Below are positions 1 through 6,448 of a stretch of DNA of 10,005 nucleotides, in pieces (the first letter of the stretch is position 1; each line of letters opens with the position of its first letter). Origin of the DNA: Cytophagales bacterium (lineage in GTDB: Bacteria > Bacteroidota > Bacteroidia > Cytophagales > Spirosomataceae). Below the pieces are notes generated by a model. That model was not told the origin of the DNA. It saw nothing but the letters and a program-made list of their open reading frames with translations, and did no database searches. The translations under genes were made by a program, and so were the position numbers. The stretch covers positions 1 to 10,005 of the forward strand of contig JABMMK010000010.1 in assembly GCA_013205605.1 (NCBI GenBank), written 5' to 3'.

Positions 1-151
1 CAAAAGGATTTTTGGCACTGGTTTGCTTTAATACTTCAAATTTTTGAACCCCAGGAATTTGTTTTAATTCGTCTACCGCTGCAAAATATTGCCATTTATC
101 CGATGGGGATAAGCTCGACTTGAGTGTTAAGATAACAGAATGGCGAATCAT
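1..151 (-). CDS. Dabb-domain (stress-responsive alpha/beta barrel) protein, C-terminus outside window
   Basis: The minus strand from the ATG at 149-151 stays open to the window edge and encodes about 50 residues beginning MIRHSVILTLK. The order is a first beta strand, a short helix-like stretch (SDKWQYFAAVDELKQI), then PGVQKFEVLKQTSAKNPF. This pattern, with an early conserved His (H4) and a PGV-x-x-F/Y strand, is typical of small Dabb proteins of roughly 100 residues, which form dimeric ferredoxin-like barrels. Family members range from plant stress proteins to polyketide cyclases, and many bacterial ones sit in sugar catabolic clusters without a defined reaction. The gene starts 16 nt after the stop codon of the glucarate dehydratase gene on the same strand, so it is probably the last gene, or one of the last, of that operon. 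The product cannot be narrowed further from a fragment. Confidence 0.8.
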   Translation of the reverse strand, partial: MIRHSVILTLKSSLSPSDKWQYFAAVDELKQIPGVQKFEVLKQTSAKNPF

Positions 152-167
152 ATTAAACTCATTTAAA

Positions 168-1472
168 TTACCAACGAACGGCTTTGAAAGTCCAATCCGG
201 ATTAACTTTTTGCATTTCAATTTCATCATTTCTTTTAGTGAGGCCGCAGGCTAAATAGTTTTGATGCAAGGCCGCTAAAGCCACTCGGTCTAATTCCACT
301 CCTAAACCTGGTTCGCTAGGTACTTCGACCGAACCATCTTCAAACTTCATGCGCCCGCCGATAATAATTTCGTCCGACTGCCATGGATAATGCGTATCCA
401 ACGCATAAGTCATTTTGGGTAATGCCGCACCTAAATGCACCATCGCTGCTAATGAAATGCCCAAATGACTGTTGGAATGCATCGACAACTCTCGGCCAAA
501 AGTCCCACAAATGCCCGTTAATGTCATCGACGCACGTAAGCCACCCCAAAAATGATGATCACTCAAAATGATGTCCTCGGCGCCAATTTCAATACTCCTA
601 GGAATTTCCCCAAAAGAGGTTGTGCACATATTGGTGGCCAAAGGTGTCTTTAAAGCTTTGCGAACCAACGCCATATTTTCTTGGCCTCGAACAGGATCCT
701 CCAAATATTCTAAATATGGCTCCATTTCTTTCCCATATTTTATGGATGTTTCGACAGTCCAAAGAGCATTTGGATCAATTCTTAAAGGGTATTTTTCACC
801 AAAAGCTTCACGCAAAGCAATCACCGCATCCACTTCTTGACGAGGTTCGAAAACTCCCCCTTTTAATTTGATAGATTGAAAACCAAATTCCTTGCACATG
901 GCTTTCGCTTGAGCAACTATCTCTTCTGGATTTAACGCGCTTTTTTGTCGGGCCGCATCCCAACCTGTAGCATTTGGATTAAGGCCGAAACCTAATTCGC
1001 CGCCAGCACCTTCATATTTGTAAAATAGATAAGCCGAAAAAGGAACTCGGTCACGCATCTTTCCACCCAATAAATCGACGATCGGTTTTCCAGTTACCTT
1101 GCCCATGATGTCCATGCAAGCCACCTCCACCGCACTAAAAATATGCACTAATTTTCTTTGATCCCAAGGGGCTAATCCTCGGTCAGCGACCGAATCTGTT
1201 CCGAAGGCCTGTTCTAAAATATGCCGAATTTGGTTTAATTGAAATACATCTTGGCCGATCAACAATTTTTTTGATTCTTCCAAAGCCGCATCAATATCCT
1301 TAGTTCCGGGAATTTCACTAATGCCTGAAATATTATCCTCGGTCACAATTTCCAAAACCGTACGCAAAGCATAAGGAGCATGTAAACCCGCAGCATTCAA
1401 TAATGGAGGATCAACAATGGCGATCGGGGTAATGTGAATTTCCTTAATGCGGGGTCCAGCAGTATACGACAT
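168..1472 (-). CDS. gudD: glucarate dehydratase family protein (enolase superfamily)
   Basis: This 434-residue cytosolic enzyme is close to the length of E. coli GudD (446). It should remove water from D-glucarate (possibly also L-idarate) to give 5-keto-4-deoxyglucarate with Mg2+. Visible active-site elements are the KLKGG motif with K202 and K204, the metal ligands D233 (RIDPN), E258 (LEDP) and N281 (ATNM), D305 in the DHHFW segment, and H332 in MHSNSH. They occur in the same order and almost the same spacing as in GudD, where Lys207, Asp313 and His339 are catalytic. The C-terminal GLGVELD segment is also typical. The start is 7 nt after the garR-like stop, with an A-rich leader. The adjacent tartronate semialdehyde reductase and HpaI-type aldolase genes supply the next steps, which supports glucarate over other acid sugars. 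A related aldarate such as galactarate cannot be excluded from sequence alone. Confidence 0.88.
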   Translation of the reverse strand: MSYTAGPRIKEIHITPIAIVDPPLLNAAGLHAPYALRTVLEIVTEDNISGISEIPGTKDIDAALEESKKLLIGQDVFQLNQIRHILEQAFGTDSVADRGLAPWDQRKLVHIFSAVEVACMDIMGKVTGKPIVDLLGGKMRDRVPFSAYLFYKYEGAGGELGFGLNPNATGWDAARQKSALNPEEIVAQAKAMCKEFGFQSIKLKGGVFEPRQEVDAVIALREAFGEKYPLRIDPNALWTVETSIKYGKEMEPYLEYLEDPVRGQENMALVRKALKTPLATNMCTTSFGEIPRSIEIGAEDIILSDHHFWGGLRASMTLTGICGTFGRELSMHSNSHLGISLAAMVHLGAALPKMTYALDTHYPWQSDEIIIGGRMKFEDGSVEVPSEPGLGVELDRVALAALHQNYLACGLTKRNDEIEMQKVNPDWTFKAVRW

Positions 1473-1479
1473 ATTTATT

Positions 1480-2340
1480 TTATTTTTCTAATAACAATAC
1501 TAAAGAGCTGTGATCCAATTCTCCATTCCCCGCATCCACTGCTTTTTTCATTTGTTGGGCTACCTGAGCCGTCCCCATTAAATCTACATTTAATGCTTTT
1601 CCAGTCTCTAAAGCTATATTCATATCTTTGTTGTGCAGCTTAATTTTGAAGCCGGGTTTAAAATTTCGATCAATGATCCGTTGGCCATGCAAGTCCAAAA
1701 TCCGACTTTGAGCAAATCCCCCTAGTAACACTTCGCGCATTTTTTCTAAATCCACCCCTGCTTGGTTCGCCAAAGTGAAAGCTTCGGAAACGGCTTGTAT
1801 CGTCATGCCCACAATCATTTGGTTGCAGGCCTTCGTAATTTGGCCCGCTCCCGCTTCGCCAATGTGAACAATGTTTTTCCCCATCGCTTGAAAAATAGGT
1901 AATGCCTTGTTAAATGCGTCTGAAGAACCGCCCACCATAATAGATAAAGTTGCCGCCTCGGCACCTACTTGGCCCCCGGAAACGGGTGCATCCAATGCGT
2001 CAACGCCAATTTTCGATAATTCGGCATGAATTTTATGGGCCATTAAGGGCGAGATCGTTGACATGTCAATGAAAATTTGGCCTTCTTTCATCGTGCTTAC
2101 AATCCCTTCGTCTCCAAACAAAACCGACTCCACTTCAGGTGAATCCGGCAACATCGTAATAATTGTATCTGCAGATTCTGCCAACAATCTAGGAGAAGCA
2201 CAAAGTTTGGCTCCTGATAATTGCACCTCCTTTGCCGCAGCACTTTTTTCAAGTACAGAAACAGAGAAGCCTGCTTTCAATAAATTTAATACCATAGGTT
2301 TTCCCATGATCCCTAAACCAATAAATCCAATATTTTCCAT
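1480..2340 (-). CDS. garR: 2-hydroxy-3-oxopropionate (tartronate semialdehyde) reductase
   Basis: This is a 286-residue beta-hydroxyacid dehydrogenase that should reduce tartronate semialdehyde to D-glycerate with NAD(P)H in the cytosol. The N-terminal Rossmann fold starts at residue 3 with IGFIGLGIMGKPM, the GxGxMG nucleotide-binding loop. The substrate-binding DAPVSGG motif lies at 117-123. The catalytic lysine is K170 in GQITKACNQ, with N173 one turn later, and the conserved NKD of the C-terminal helical domain is at 237-239. Length and motif spacing match GarR/GlxR and 3-hydroxyisobutyrate dehydrogenases. The operon, with an aldolase that would release tartronate semialdehyde, favours the GarR role over hydroxyisobutyrate oxidation. 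The gene lies 7 nt after the permease stop and 7 nt before the dehydratase start, so co-transcription is very likely. The resulting D-glycerate needs a glycerate kinase, which is not in this window. Confidence 0.88.
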   Translation of the reverse strand: MENIGFIGLGIMGKPMVLNLLKAGFSVSVLEKSAAAKEVQLSGAKLCASPRLLAESADTIITMLPDSPEVESVLFGDEGIVSTMKEGQIFIDMSTISPLMAHKIHAELSKIGVDALDAPVSGGQVGAEAATLSIMVGGSSDAFNKALPIFQAMGKNIVHIGEAGAGQITKACNQMIVGMTIQAVSEAFTLANQAGVDLEKMREVLLGGFAQSRILDLHGQRIIDRNFKPGFKIKLHNKDMNIALETGKALNVDLMGTAQVAQQMKKAVDAGNGELDHSSLVLLLEK

Positions 2341-2347
2341 GTGTAAA

Positions 2348-3796
2348 TTAAATCAAGGGGAATAATTTGGCCCCAATTAAAATGACTACTAAACCTGTTA
2401 AACCCATCACTACTAAGAGAGGGGAAATTGTTTTAAGCGCTTCCTTTTCTGATAGGTCGCTCAATTTACAAAATATCCAAAAGCCGGCATCATTCATCCA
2501 AGGAACTAATTTGGATCCGCAGCCAATCGCCAATCCAATATATACTGGATTAAACGCTAAATTGGCCTGACCAGCCATCCCCGACAAAATTCCAGAAGCC
2601 GTGATCAGCGCCACAGTGGCCGAACCTTGTGCCGTACGAACCACCGCAGCAATAAAAAATGCCATCGGAATTAAAGCCATTTGGTACCCTGCGGTCAATT
2701 CGGCAATCTTAGCACTTATGCCGGTTTGTTGGAGTGTCCCCCCAAAAGCACCTCCAGCAGCCGTAATTAAAATAATTCCTCCGCCACTCATTAAAGCCGT
2801 CTGCACAAATGGAGTTAGGCTTTGTCCCTTGTCCTTTTTATTCTTTGCCATGACACCTAGGGCAGCCACTCCCCCTAAAATGATGGCAATATTTTTATCT
2901 CCAAAAAATTTAACGACCGCCGCAAATTGGTTAAATAAGCTCACCGCGTCTATAGAATTAGCCCCTTTTAAGAAATTTGAAATCGCCGTATCTAAACAAA
3001 TGAGCACTAAAGGAATCATGACGGGCAATAAGGAAACCCCTAATCCAGGTAAATTTTGATCTTCTTTGGCTGATATTTTTTTAAGGTCCTCCAGTTTTGC
3101 ATCGACCGAATCCCGTAATTCAATCGGCCATTTTTTGTTCGCCCAAACGGAAAAAATATAGCCTGCTGATACAGTGAAAAACCCTACAACGATACCGCAA
3201 CCCATCATTAAGCCGATGGGTATGTGCATTTCGCCAATTAAAAAAAGTGGCCCTGGTGCCGGTGGAACTAATGAATTTGCCATTGCGGCGCCCGACATAA
3301 TACACAATATCAAGAGTAAATAATTTTTGCCGATTCGTAAAGTCATGGCTTTGGCAAGGGGAATCATTAAAAATATCACCGTGTCAAAAAACACAGGAAT
3401 TCCCAGAAAGAAGCTGCCAAAAAGAAAGGCAAATGGGGCTTTATCCACGCCCGTAAATTTTAATAAAGATCGGATGATACGCTCAGCCGCGCCAGATTCC
3501 AACATGCATTTCCCGATGATCGCAGCCATGGCAATTAAGATGCCTATTTTAGCACAGGTATTCCCGAATTCTGTAGCGATCCGTTCGCCCACACTTTTTT
3601 TAGAAAAGGATAATGCAGCGCCTGCGTCCATCCCTTTTGACAGGGCAAACTGCTCTAATATAGAAGCTGGTGTCAAAATAGCGACAGCAAAAGCACCTAA
3701 TAAAAGAGCTAAAAATGGATGTAGCTTTAAACCAATAATACCCCCAACGACTAAAACTATTCCAATCGCCAATAAAATAATAGGATCTATTATCAT
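2348..3796 (-). CDS. GntP-family sugar acid permease
   Basis: This is a 482-residue inner membrane transporter with many hydrophobic segments spread from residue 5 to the C-terminus. Recognisable GntP-family landmarks are IPVFFDTVIFLMIPLAKAM (133-151), NSLVPPAPGPLF (174-185), GGAFGGTLQQTGI (348-360), RTAQGSATVALITASG (387-402) and SKLVPWMNDAGFW (428-440). Family members carry gluconate and related acids in symport with protons. The one long charged stretch (about 220-250) fits a cytoplasmic loop. The neighbours suggest that the substrate is an aldarate such as glucarate or galactarate. In E. coli that task falls to MFS carriers (GudP/GarP), so a GntP protein would be an unrelated substitute; this is inference from context. 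The ATG lies inside the end of the aldolase gene (ATGA overlap, 3793-3796), pointing to translational coupling. Confidence 0.9.
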   Translation of the reverse strand: MIIDPIILLAIGIVLVVGGIIGLKLHPFLALLLGAFAVAILTPASILEQFALSKGMDAGAALSFSKKSVGERIATEFGNTCAKIGILIAMAAIIGKCMLESGAAERIIRSLLKFTGVDKAPFAFLFGSFFLGIPVFFDTVIFLMIPLAKAMTLRIGKNYLLLILCIMSGAAMANSLVPPAPGPLFLIGEMHIPIGLMMGCGIVVGFFTVSAGYIFSVWANKKWPIELRDSVDAKLEDLKKISAKEDQNLPGLGVSLLPVMIPLVLICLDTAISNFLKGANSIDAVSLFNQFAAVVKFFGDKNIAIILGGVAALGVMAKNKKDKGQSLTPFVQTALMSGGGIILITAAGGAFGGTLQQTGISAKIAELTAGYQMALIPMAFFIAAVVRTAQGSATVALITASGILSGMAGQANLAFNPVYIGLAIGCGSKLVPWMNDAGFWIFCKLSDLSEKEALKTISPLLVVMGLTGLVVILIGAKLFPLI

Positions 3797-4566
3797 GATG
3801 CTTGAGATCTAAGTTTTGCTAATTTTTCTACCATGTTTTTAGCCCCATCAGCTACAAAAGTAGCATCGGCGCCACAGGCAATGAATCGTATGCCCATTTG
3901 TTGATATTTGGAATATTCCTCTGGATTAAAAAATAAAATGCCCGTTGCTTTGCCCGCTTTATTTGCGGCCTTAATCGTTTTTTCTACCGCCGCTAAAAAT
4001 TCAGGATGATTGAATTGTCCAAAAATACCCAACTCCATAGAGAGATCTGCCGGGCCTATAAAAAGTACATCCACCCCGTCTAAATTTGCAATTTCGTCGA
4101 CGTGATTTAAGACCTCTTTGGTTTCAATTTGAACAATTCCTAAAATATTTTCTTGAGAGGTTTCGTAATAGCTTTGAAAATTTTGGGCAAATTGTGTGGC
4201 CCTCACCATTTTTGCTACGCCTCGCTGGCCCATCGGTGGGTAATATAATCCATTGACTACTTTTTTCGCTTCGGCGAGATTATTTATTTTGGGACACATA
4301 ACTCCTTCAGCTCCCATATCTAAAACCCGATGAATGCGTTGCGGTTCAGCACTTTCCACCCGGACAATGATTCCCGCAGGAGTATGTTGGAGCCCCTGCA
4401 TCTGCGCCAAAGCCTCTTTTTCTGATCCGGCACCATGCTCTAGGTCAATTAACACCCAATCAAATCCAGATAGGCCAACAATCTCCGCGGTTAACGGGCT
4501 GCCGAGGTTGAGCCAACAACCATGCAAGGTTTCCCCATTTTTTAATCGGCTTTTGAGTTTTTTCAT
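3793..4566 (-). CDS. garL: HpcH/HpaI-family aldolase, probable 5-keto-4-deoxyglucarate aldolase
   Basis: This 257-residue class II (metal-dependent) aldolase should split 5-keto-4-deoxyglucarate (equivalent to 2-keto-3-deoxyglucarate) into pyruvate and tartronate semialdehyde. The residues match E. coli HpaI with an offset of one: H44 in IDLEHG (catalytic base; HpaI His45), R69 in IIVRV (Arg70), and the metal ligands E148 in VQIE (Glu149) and D174 in IGPADLS (Asp175). The PPMGQRGV segment at 110-117 matches the conserved PPxGxRG loop. The family also includes 2-keto-3-deoxyrhamnonate and 4-hydroxy-2-oxoheptanedioate aldolases. Co-location with glucarate dehydratase and tartronate semialdehyde reductase is the main reason for the GarL call. 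This is the first gene of the operon. It starts divergently from the sulfatase gene and overlaps the permease start by 4 nt. Confidence 0.82.
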   Translation of the reverse strand: MKKLKSRLKNGETLHGCWLNLGSPLTAEIVGLSGFDWVLIDLEHGAGSEKEALAQMQGLQHTPAGIIVRVESAEPQRIHRVLDMGAEGVMCPKINNLAEAKKVVNGLYYPPMGQRGVAKMVRATQFAQNFQSYYETSQENILGIVQIETKEVLNHVDEIANLDGVDVLFIGPADLSMELGIFGQFNHPEFLAAVEKTIKAANKAGKATGILFFNPEEYSKYQQMGIRFIACGADATFVADGAKNMVEKLAKLRSQAS

Positions 4567-4586
4567 AGGTTTAAGTTGATCATGTT

Positions 4587-4604
4587 GTAAAATATTGATT
4601 TTAC
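4587..4604. promoter_or_regulatory. 18-bp inverted repeat, candidate operator of the aldarate operon
   Basis: GTAAAAT and ATTTTAC form perfect 7-bp arms around a 4-nt centre (ATTG), 20 nt upstream of the aldolase start codon. The size and position suit a dimeric repressor of the operon, such as a GntR- or LacI-type protein, but no known consensus is matched. As RNA it would be a weak AT hairpin. Chance dyads of this length are not rare in AT-rich DNA. Confidence 0.35.
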
Positions 4605-4705
4605 TCTGATTTTTATTTATGTGAGTCGAGTTCCTTTATTGTGCTTTGGCTATCGCATGACTTATTTACTAAATTTAACAAAGCTAAAGATATTGGCATA
4701 CAAAA

Positions 4706-4736
4706 AAATTGGTAAATTTAAATTTTATACCAATTT
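4706..4736. promoter_or_regulatory. 31-bp inverted repeat upstream of the sulfatase start
   Basis: Perfect 9-bp arms, AAATTGGTA (4706-4714) and TACCAATTT (4728-4736), flank 13 nt of AT-rich sequence. The right arm ends 9 nt before the sulfatase ATG. The repeat overlaps the best candidate plus-strand -7 box (4713-4720), so a bound dimer would be expected to affect sulfatase transcription. The matching protein is unknown. Confidence 0.4.
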
Positions 4737-4745
4737 ACTGATAAA

Positions 4746-6335
4746 ATGATCTGCCTTAAAATATTAAAATCGATTTTTCTTTTGGCATTTTTTTCCGCGT
4801 TAAGCCTAAGCGCAATGGGGCAGCGAAATGTTTTAATCATCATCGCCGATGATTTAGGTTCGGACTATTGTGGATTTTATGAAAATCACCTTGATACCGT
4901 AAATCTTCCTAATGTTAGGCGCTTACTAAAAACGGGGGTTCGCTTTAAAAACGCTTGGTCAAATCCATTTTGTTCGCCGACTCGCGCTGGAATTTTAACG
5001 GGCCGATACAGTTTTAGAACGGGGGTTGGCGCTGCCATTGGCGGAAATACTTCAGCTGTTTTAGATACAGCCGAAATTACCATTCCAAAATTACTAAACA
5101 AATTTAAGCCTGCAGGGATTGCAAAAGCCCATATAGGGAAATGGCATTTACAAACCCCAACACCTAAAACGAATTTTATTTTTCCCAATAAAATGGGCTA
5201 TGATCATTATGAAGGCGGCTTTACAGGCGAGTTGGCCAACTATTTTAATTGGACTAAAATTACCAATGGAACGGAATCAACTTCCACCCGTTATGCGAGT
5301 ACTGAAAATGCAGACAATGCGATTTCATTTATTAAAAAAAATAAGGATGCCCCATTTTTTGTTTGGCTCGCTTTTAACGCACCGCATACCCCATATCATT
5401 TGCCCCCGACATCGTTATTAAAAAATAATACGTTAAGTGGTAGTAGTTCGGATATTTCAGCCAACCCAAAAAATTATTATAAAGCCATGAATGAAGCGAT
5501 GGACCATGAAATTGGACGTCTATTTGACTCGCTTACGGTATATAATTTATGGTCAAATACCGATATTATTTTTATTGGCGACAATGGCGATGATTCGCGG
5601 GTGGCTCAATCTAGTCCTGCAAAAGGCAGCGTCTATCAAGGAGGCTTACAAATCCCCATGATTATTTCCGGGCCTTCGGTTAAGTCGCCGAATAGAACGA
5701 GTGATGCATTAGTGCATACGACCGATTTATTTGCCACCATTTTAGAACTGTTTGGGCATGGCCAATGGGCATCTCAAATTCCTAGTTCAAAACCCGTGGA
5801 TAGTAAAAGTCTTTTACCAATTTTAAAAAATACGTCTCTAGAAGTCCGTGACTGGATTTTTGCGGAGGTTTTTAAGAGTCCCGCTCCGGCAAGTGATGGA
5901 AAAACGATACGAAATAAAACATATAAATTTATCCAGTTGGACAATGGCACCAAAAAGCTGTTCAATTTAGCGCAGGATCCCAACGAAAAAACAAATCTAT
6001 ATAGTGAAAATATGACCGGAAGTAATCTGACTAATTACGATTATTTATGTGGAGAAATGTCCAAACTTTTAGGCGTTTCGAATGGGTGTAGTTTGGTATT
6101 ATCCACAGAAATTGAATCGCTAAATGCAATGCCCTTTCCAAATCCATTTAACTCAAAAATAAACTTTAGTGATCAAACAGATGGACTAATATATATTTTG
6201 TTTGCGGCAGATGGAAAAGAAATATATAGGGGGCCTACTATTAAAAACCAAGATTTTTCTTTTCTGCCAAAAGGTGTTTACTACCTACAAACTACTGAAA
6301 ATATTGGCTCTCTTTTCAAGATGATTAAGGAGTAA
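4746..6335 (+). CDS. secreted type I sulfatase with C-terminal T9SS sorting domain
   Basis: This 529-residue exported enzyme should hydrolyse a sulfate ester. Residues 1-25 form a signal peptide (hydrophobic core from I10, likely cleavage after SAMG before Q26). The catalytic domain follows immediately: D35 and D36 in ADDLGSD bind Ca2+, and C76 in CSPTRAGILTGR is the cysteine converted to formylglycine, with P78 and R80 completing the C-x-P-x-R signature. K132 and H134 in GKWH, H214 in NAPH, D279-N280 in GDN and K293 in PAKG complete a full active site. Residues from about 455 (PNP at 465-467, LPKGVYYL at 507-514) form a short type A sorting domain for type IX secretion, so the product is secreted or surface-attached. 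The substrate is unknown; a sulfated polysaccharide is plausible. Activity needs a formylglycine-generating enzyme or anSME, neither of which is seen here. Confidence 0.92.
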   Translation: MICLKILKSIFLLAFFSALSLSAMGQRNVLIIIADDLGSDYCGFYENHLDTVNLPNVRRLLKTGVRFKNAWSNPFCSPTRAGILTGRYSFRTGVGAAIGGNTSAVLDTAEITIPKLLNKFKPAGIAKAHIGKWHLQTPTPKTNFIFPNKMGYDHYEGGFTGELANYFNWTKITNGTESTSTRYASTENADNAISFIKKNKDAPFFVWLAFNAPHTPYHLPPTSLLKNNTLSGSSSDISANPKNYYKAMNEAMDHEIGRLFDSLTVYNLWSNTDIIFIGDNGDDSRVAQSSPAKGSVYQGGLQIPMIISGPSVKSPNRTSDALVHTTDLFATILELFGHGQWASQIPSSKPVDSKSLLPILKNTSLEVRDWIFAEVFKSPAPASDGKTIRNKTYKFIQLDNGTKKLFNLAQDPNEKTNLYSENMTGSNLTNYDYLCGEMSKLLGVSNGCSLVLSTEIESLNAMPFPNPFNSKINFSDQTDGLIYILFAADGKEIYRGPTIKNQDFSFLPKGVYYLQTTENIGSLFKMIKE

Positions 6336-6340
6336 AAGAT

Positions 6341-6444
6341 ATACCTCGAACCCCTAGCTTTAAAACTTTTTAAAAGTTTTAAAGCTAGACCCAAGGATCT
6401 AAATTCCGCTATAACAAACTCATCATTTTGATCAATTAACTGAT
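6341..6444. repeat. palindrome-centred dispersed repeat, copy 1
   Basis: This copy begins with ATACCTCGAA, then has a 35-nt odd-centred perfect palindrome at 6354-6388 (arms CTAGCTTTAAAACTTTT), and ends with TTGATCAATTAACTGAT at 6428-6444. The same three parts with the same internal spacing recur at 8809-8911. It fills most of the gap between the convergent sulfatase and TonB receptor genes, so a two-way terminator role is possible. However, neither strand has a clear T-tract after the stem (ACCC on plus, GGGG on minus). Confidence 0.75.
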
Positions 6445-6448
6445 TCAT

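Larger units (their letters stand above)
4567..4745. promoter_or_regulatory. divergent intergenic region between the aldarate operon and the sulfatase gene
   Basis: These 179 bp separate two divergent starts and must hold both promoters. On the minus strand a perfect TAnnTTTG box (TAGCTTTG) is at 4679-4686. The nearest upstream TTTG is only 14 nt away, shorter than usual, so the operon promoter is tentative. On the plus strand the best fit is TTG at 4693-4695, 17 nt, then TAAATTTA at 4713-4720 (7 of 8 matches), which would give a leader of roughly 20 nt for the sulfatase. Two inverted repeats, listed separately, fall near these elements. No regulator gene lies next to the region. Confidence 0.5.

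Noticed and set aside
3327..3812. Long plus-strand open frame opposite the GntP permease gene (about 160 codons), with another at 2601-3059
   Set aside because: Both lie antisense to a clearly conserved membrane protein gene, show Lys/Pro/Ala-rich shadow composition and match no family.
4886..5188. Minus-strand open frame of 100 codons inside the sulfatase gene
   Set aside because: It is antisense to the catalytic domain, including the formylglycine motif, and is best explained as a shadow frame.
6354..6388. Perfect 35-nt palindrome read as a standard intrinsic terminator of the sulfatase gene
   Set aside because: The stem is mostly A-T and is followed by ACCC with no T-tract. A second copy lies where no plus-strand gene precedes it, so the repeat label is safer; a terminator role remains possible.
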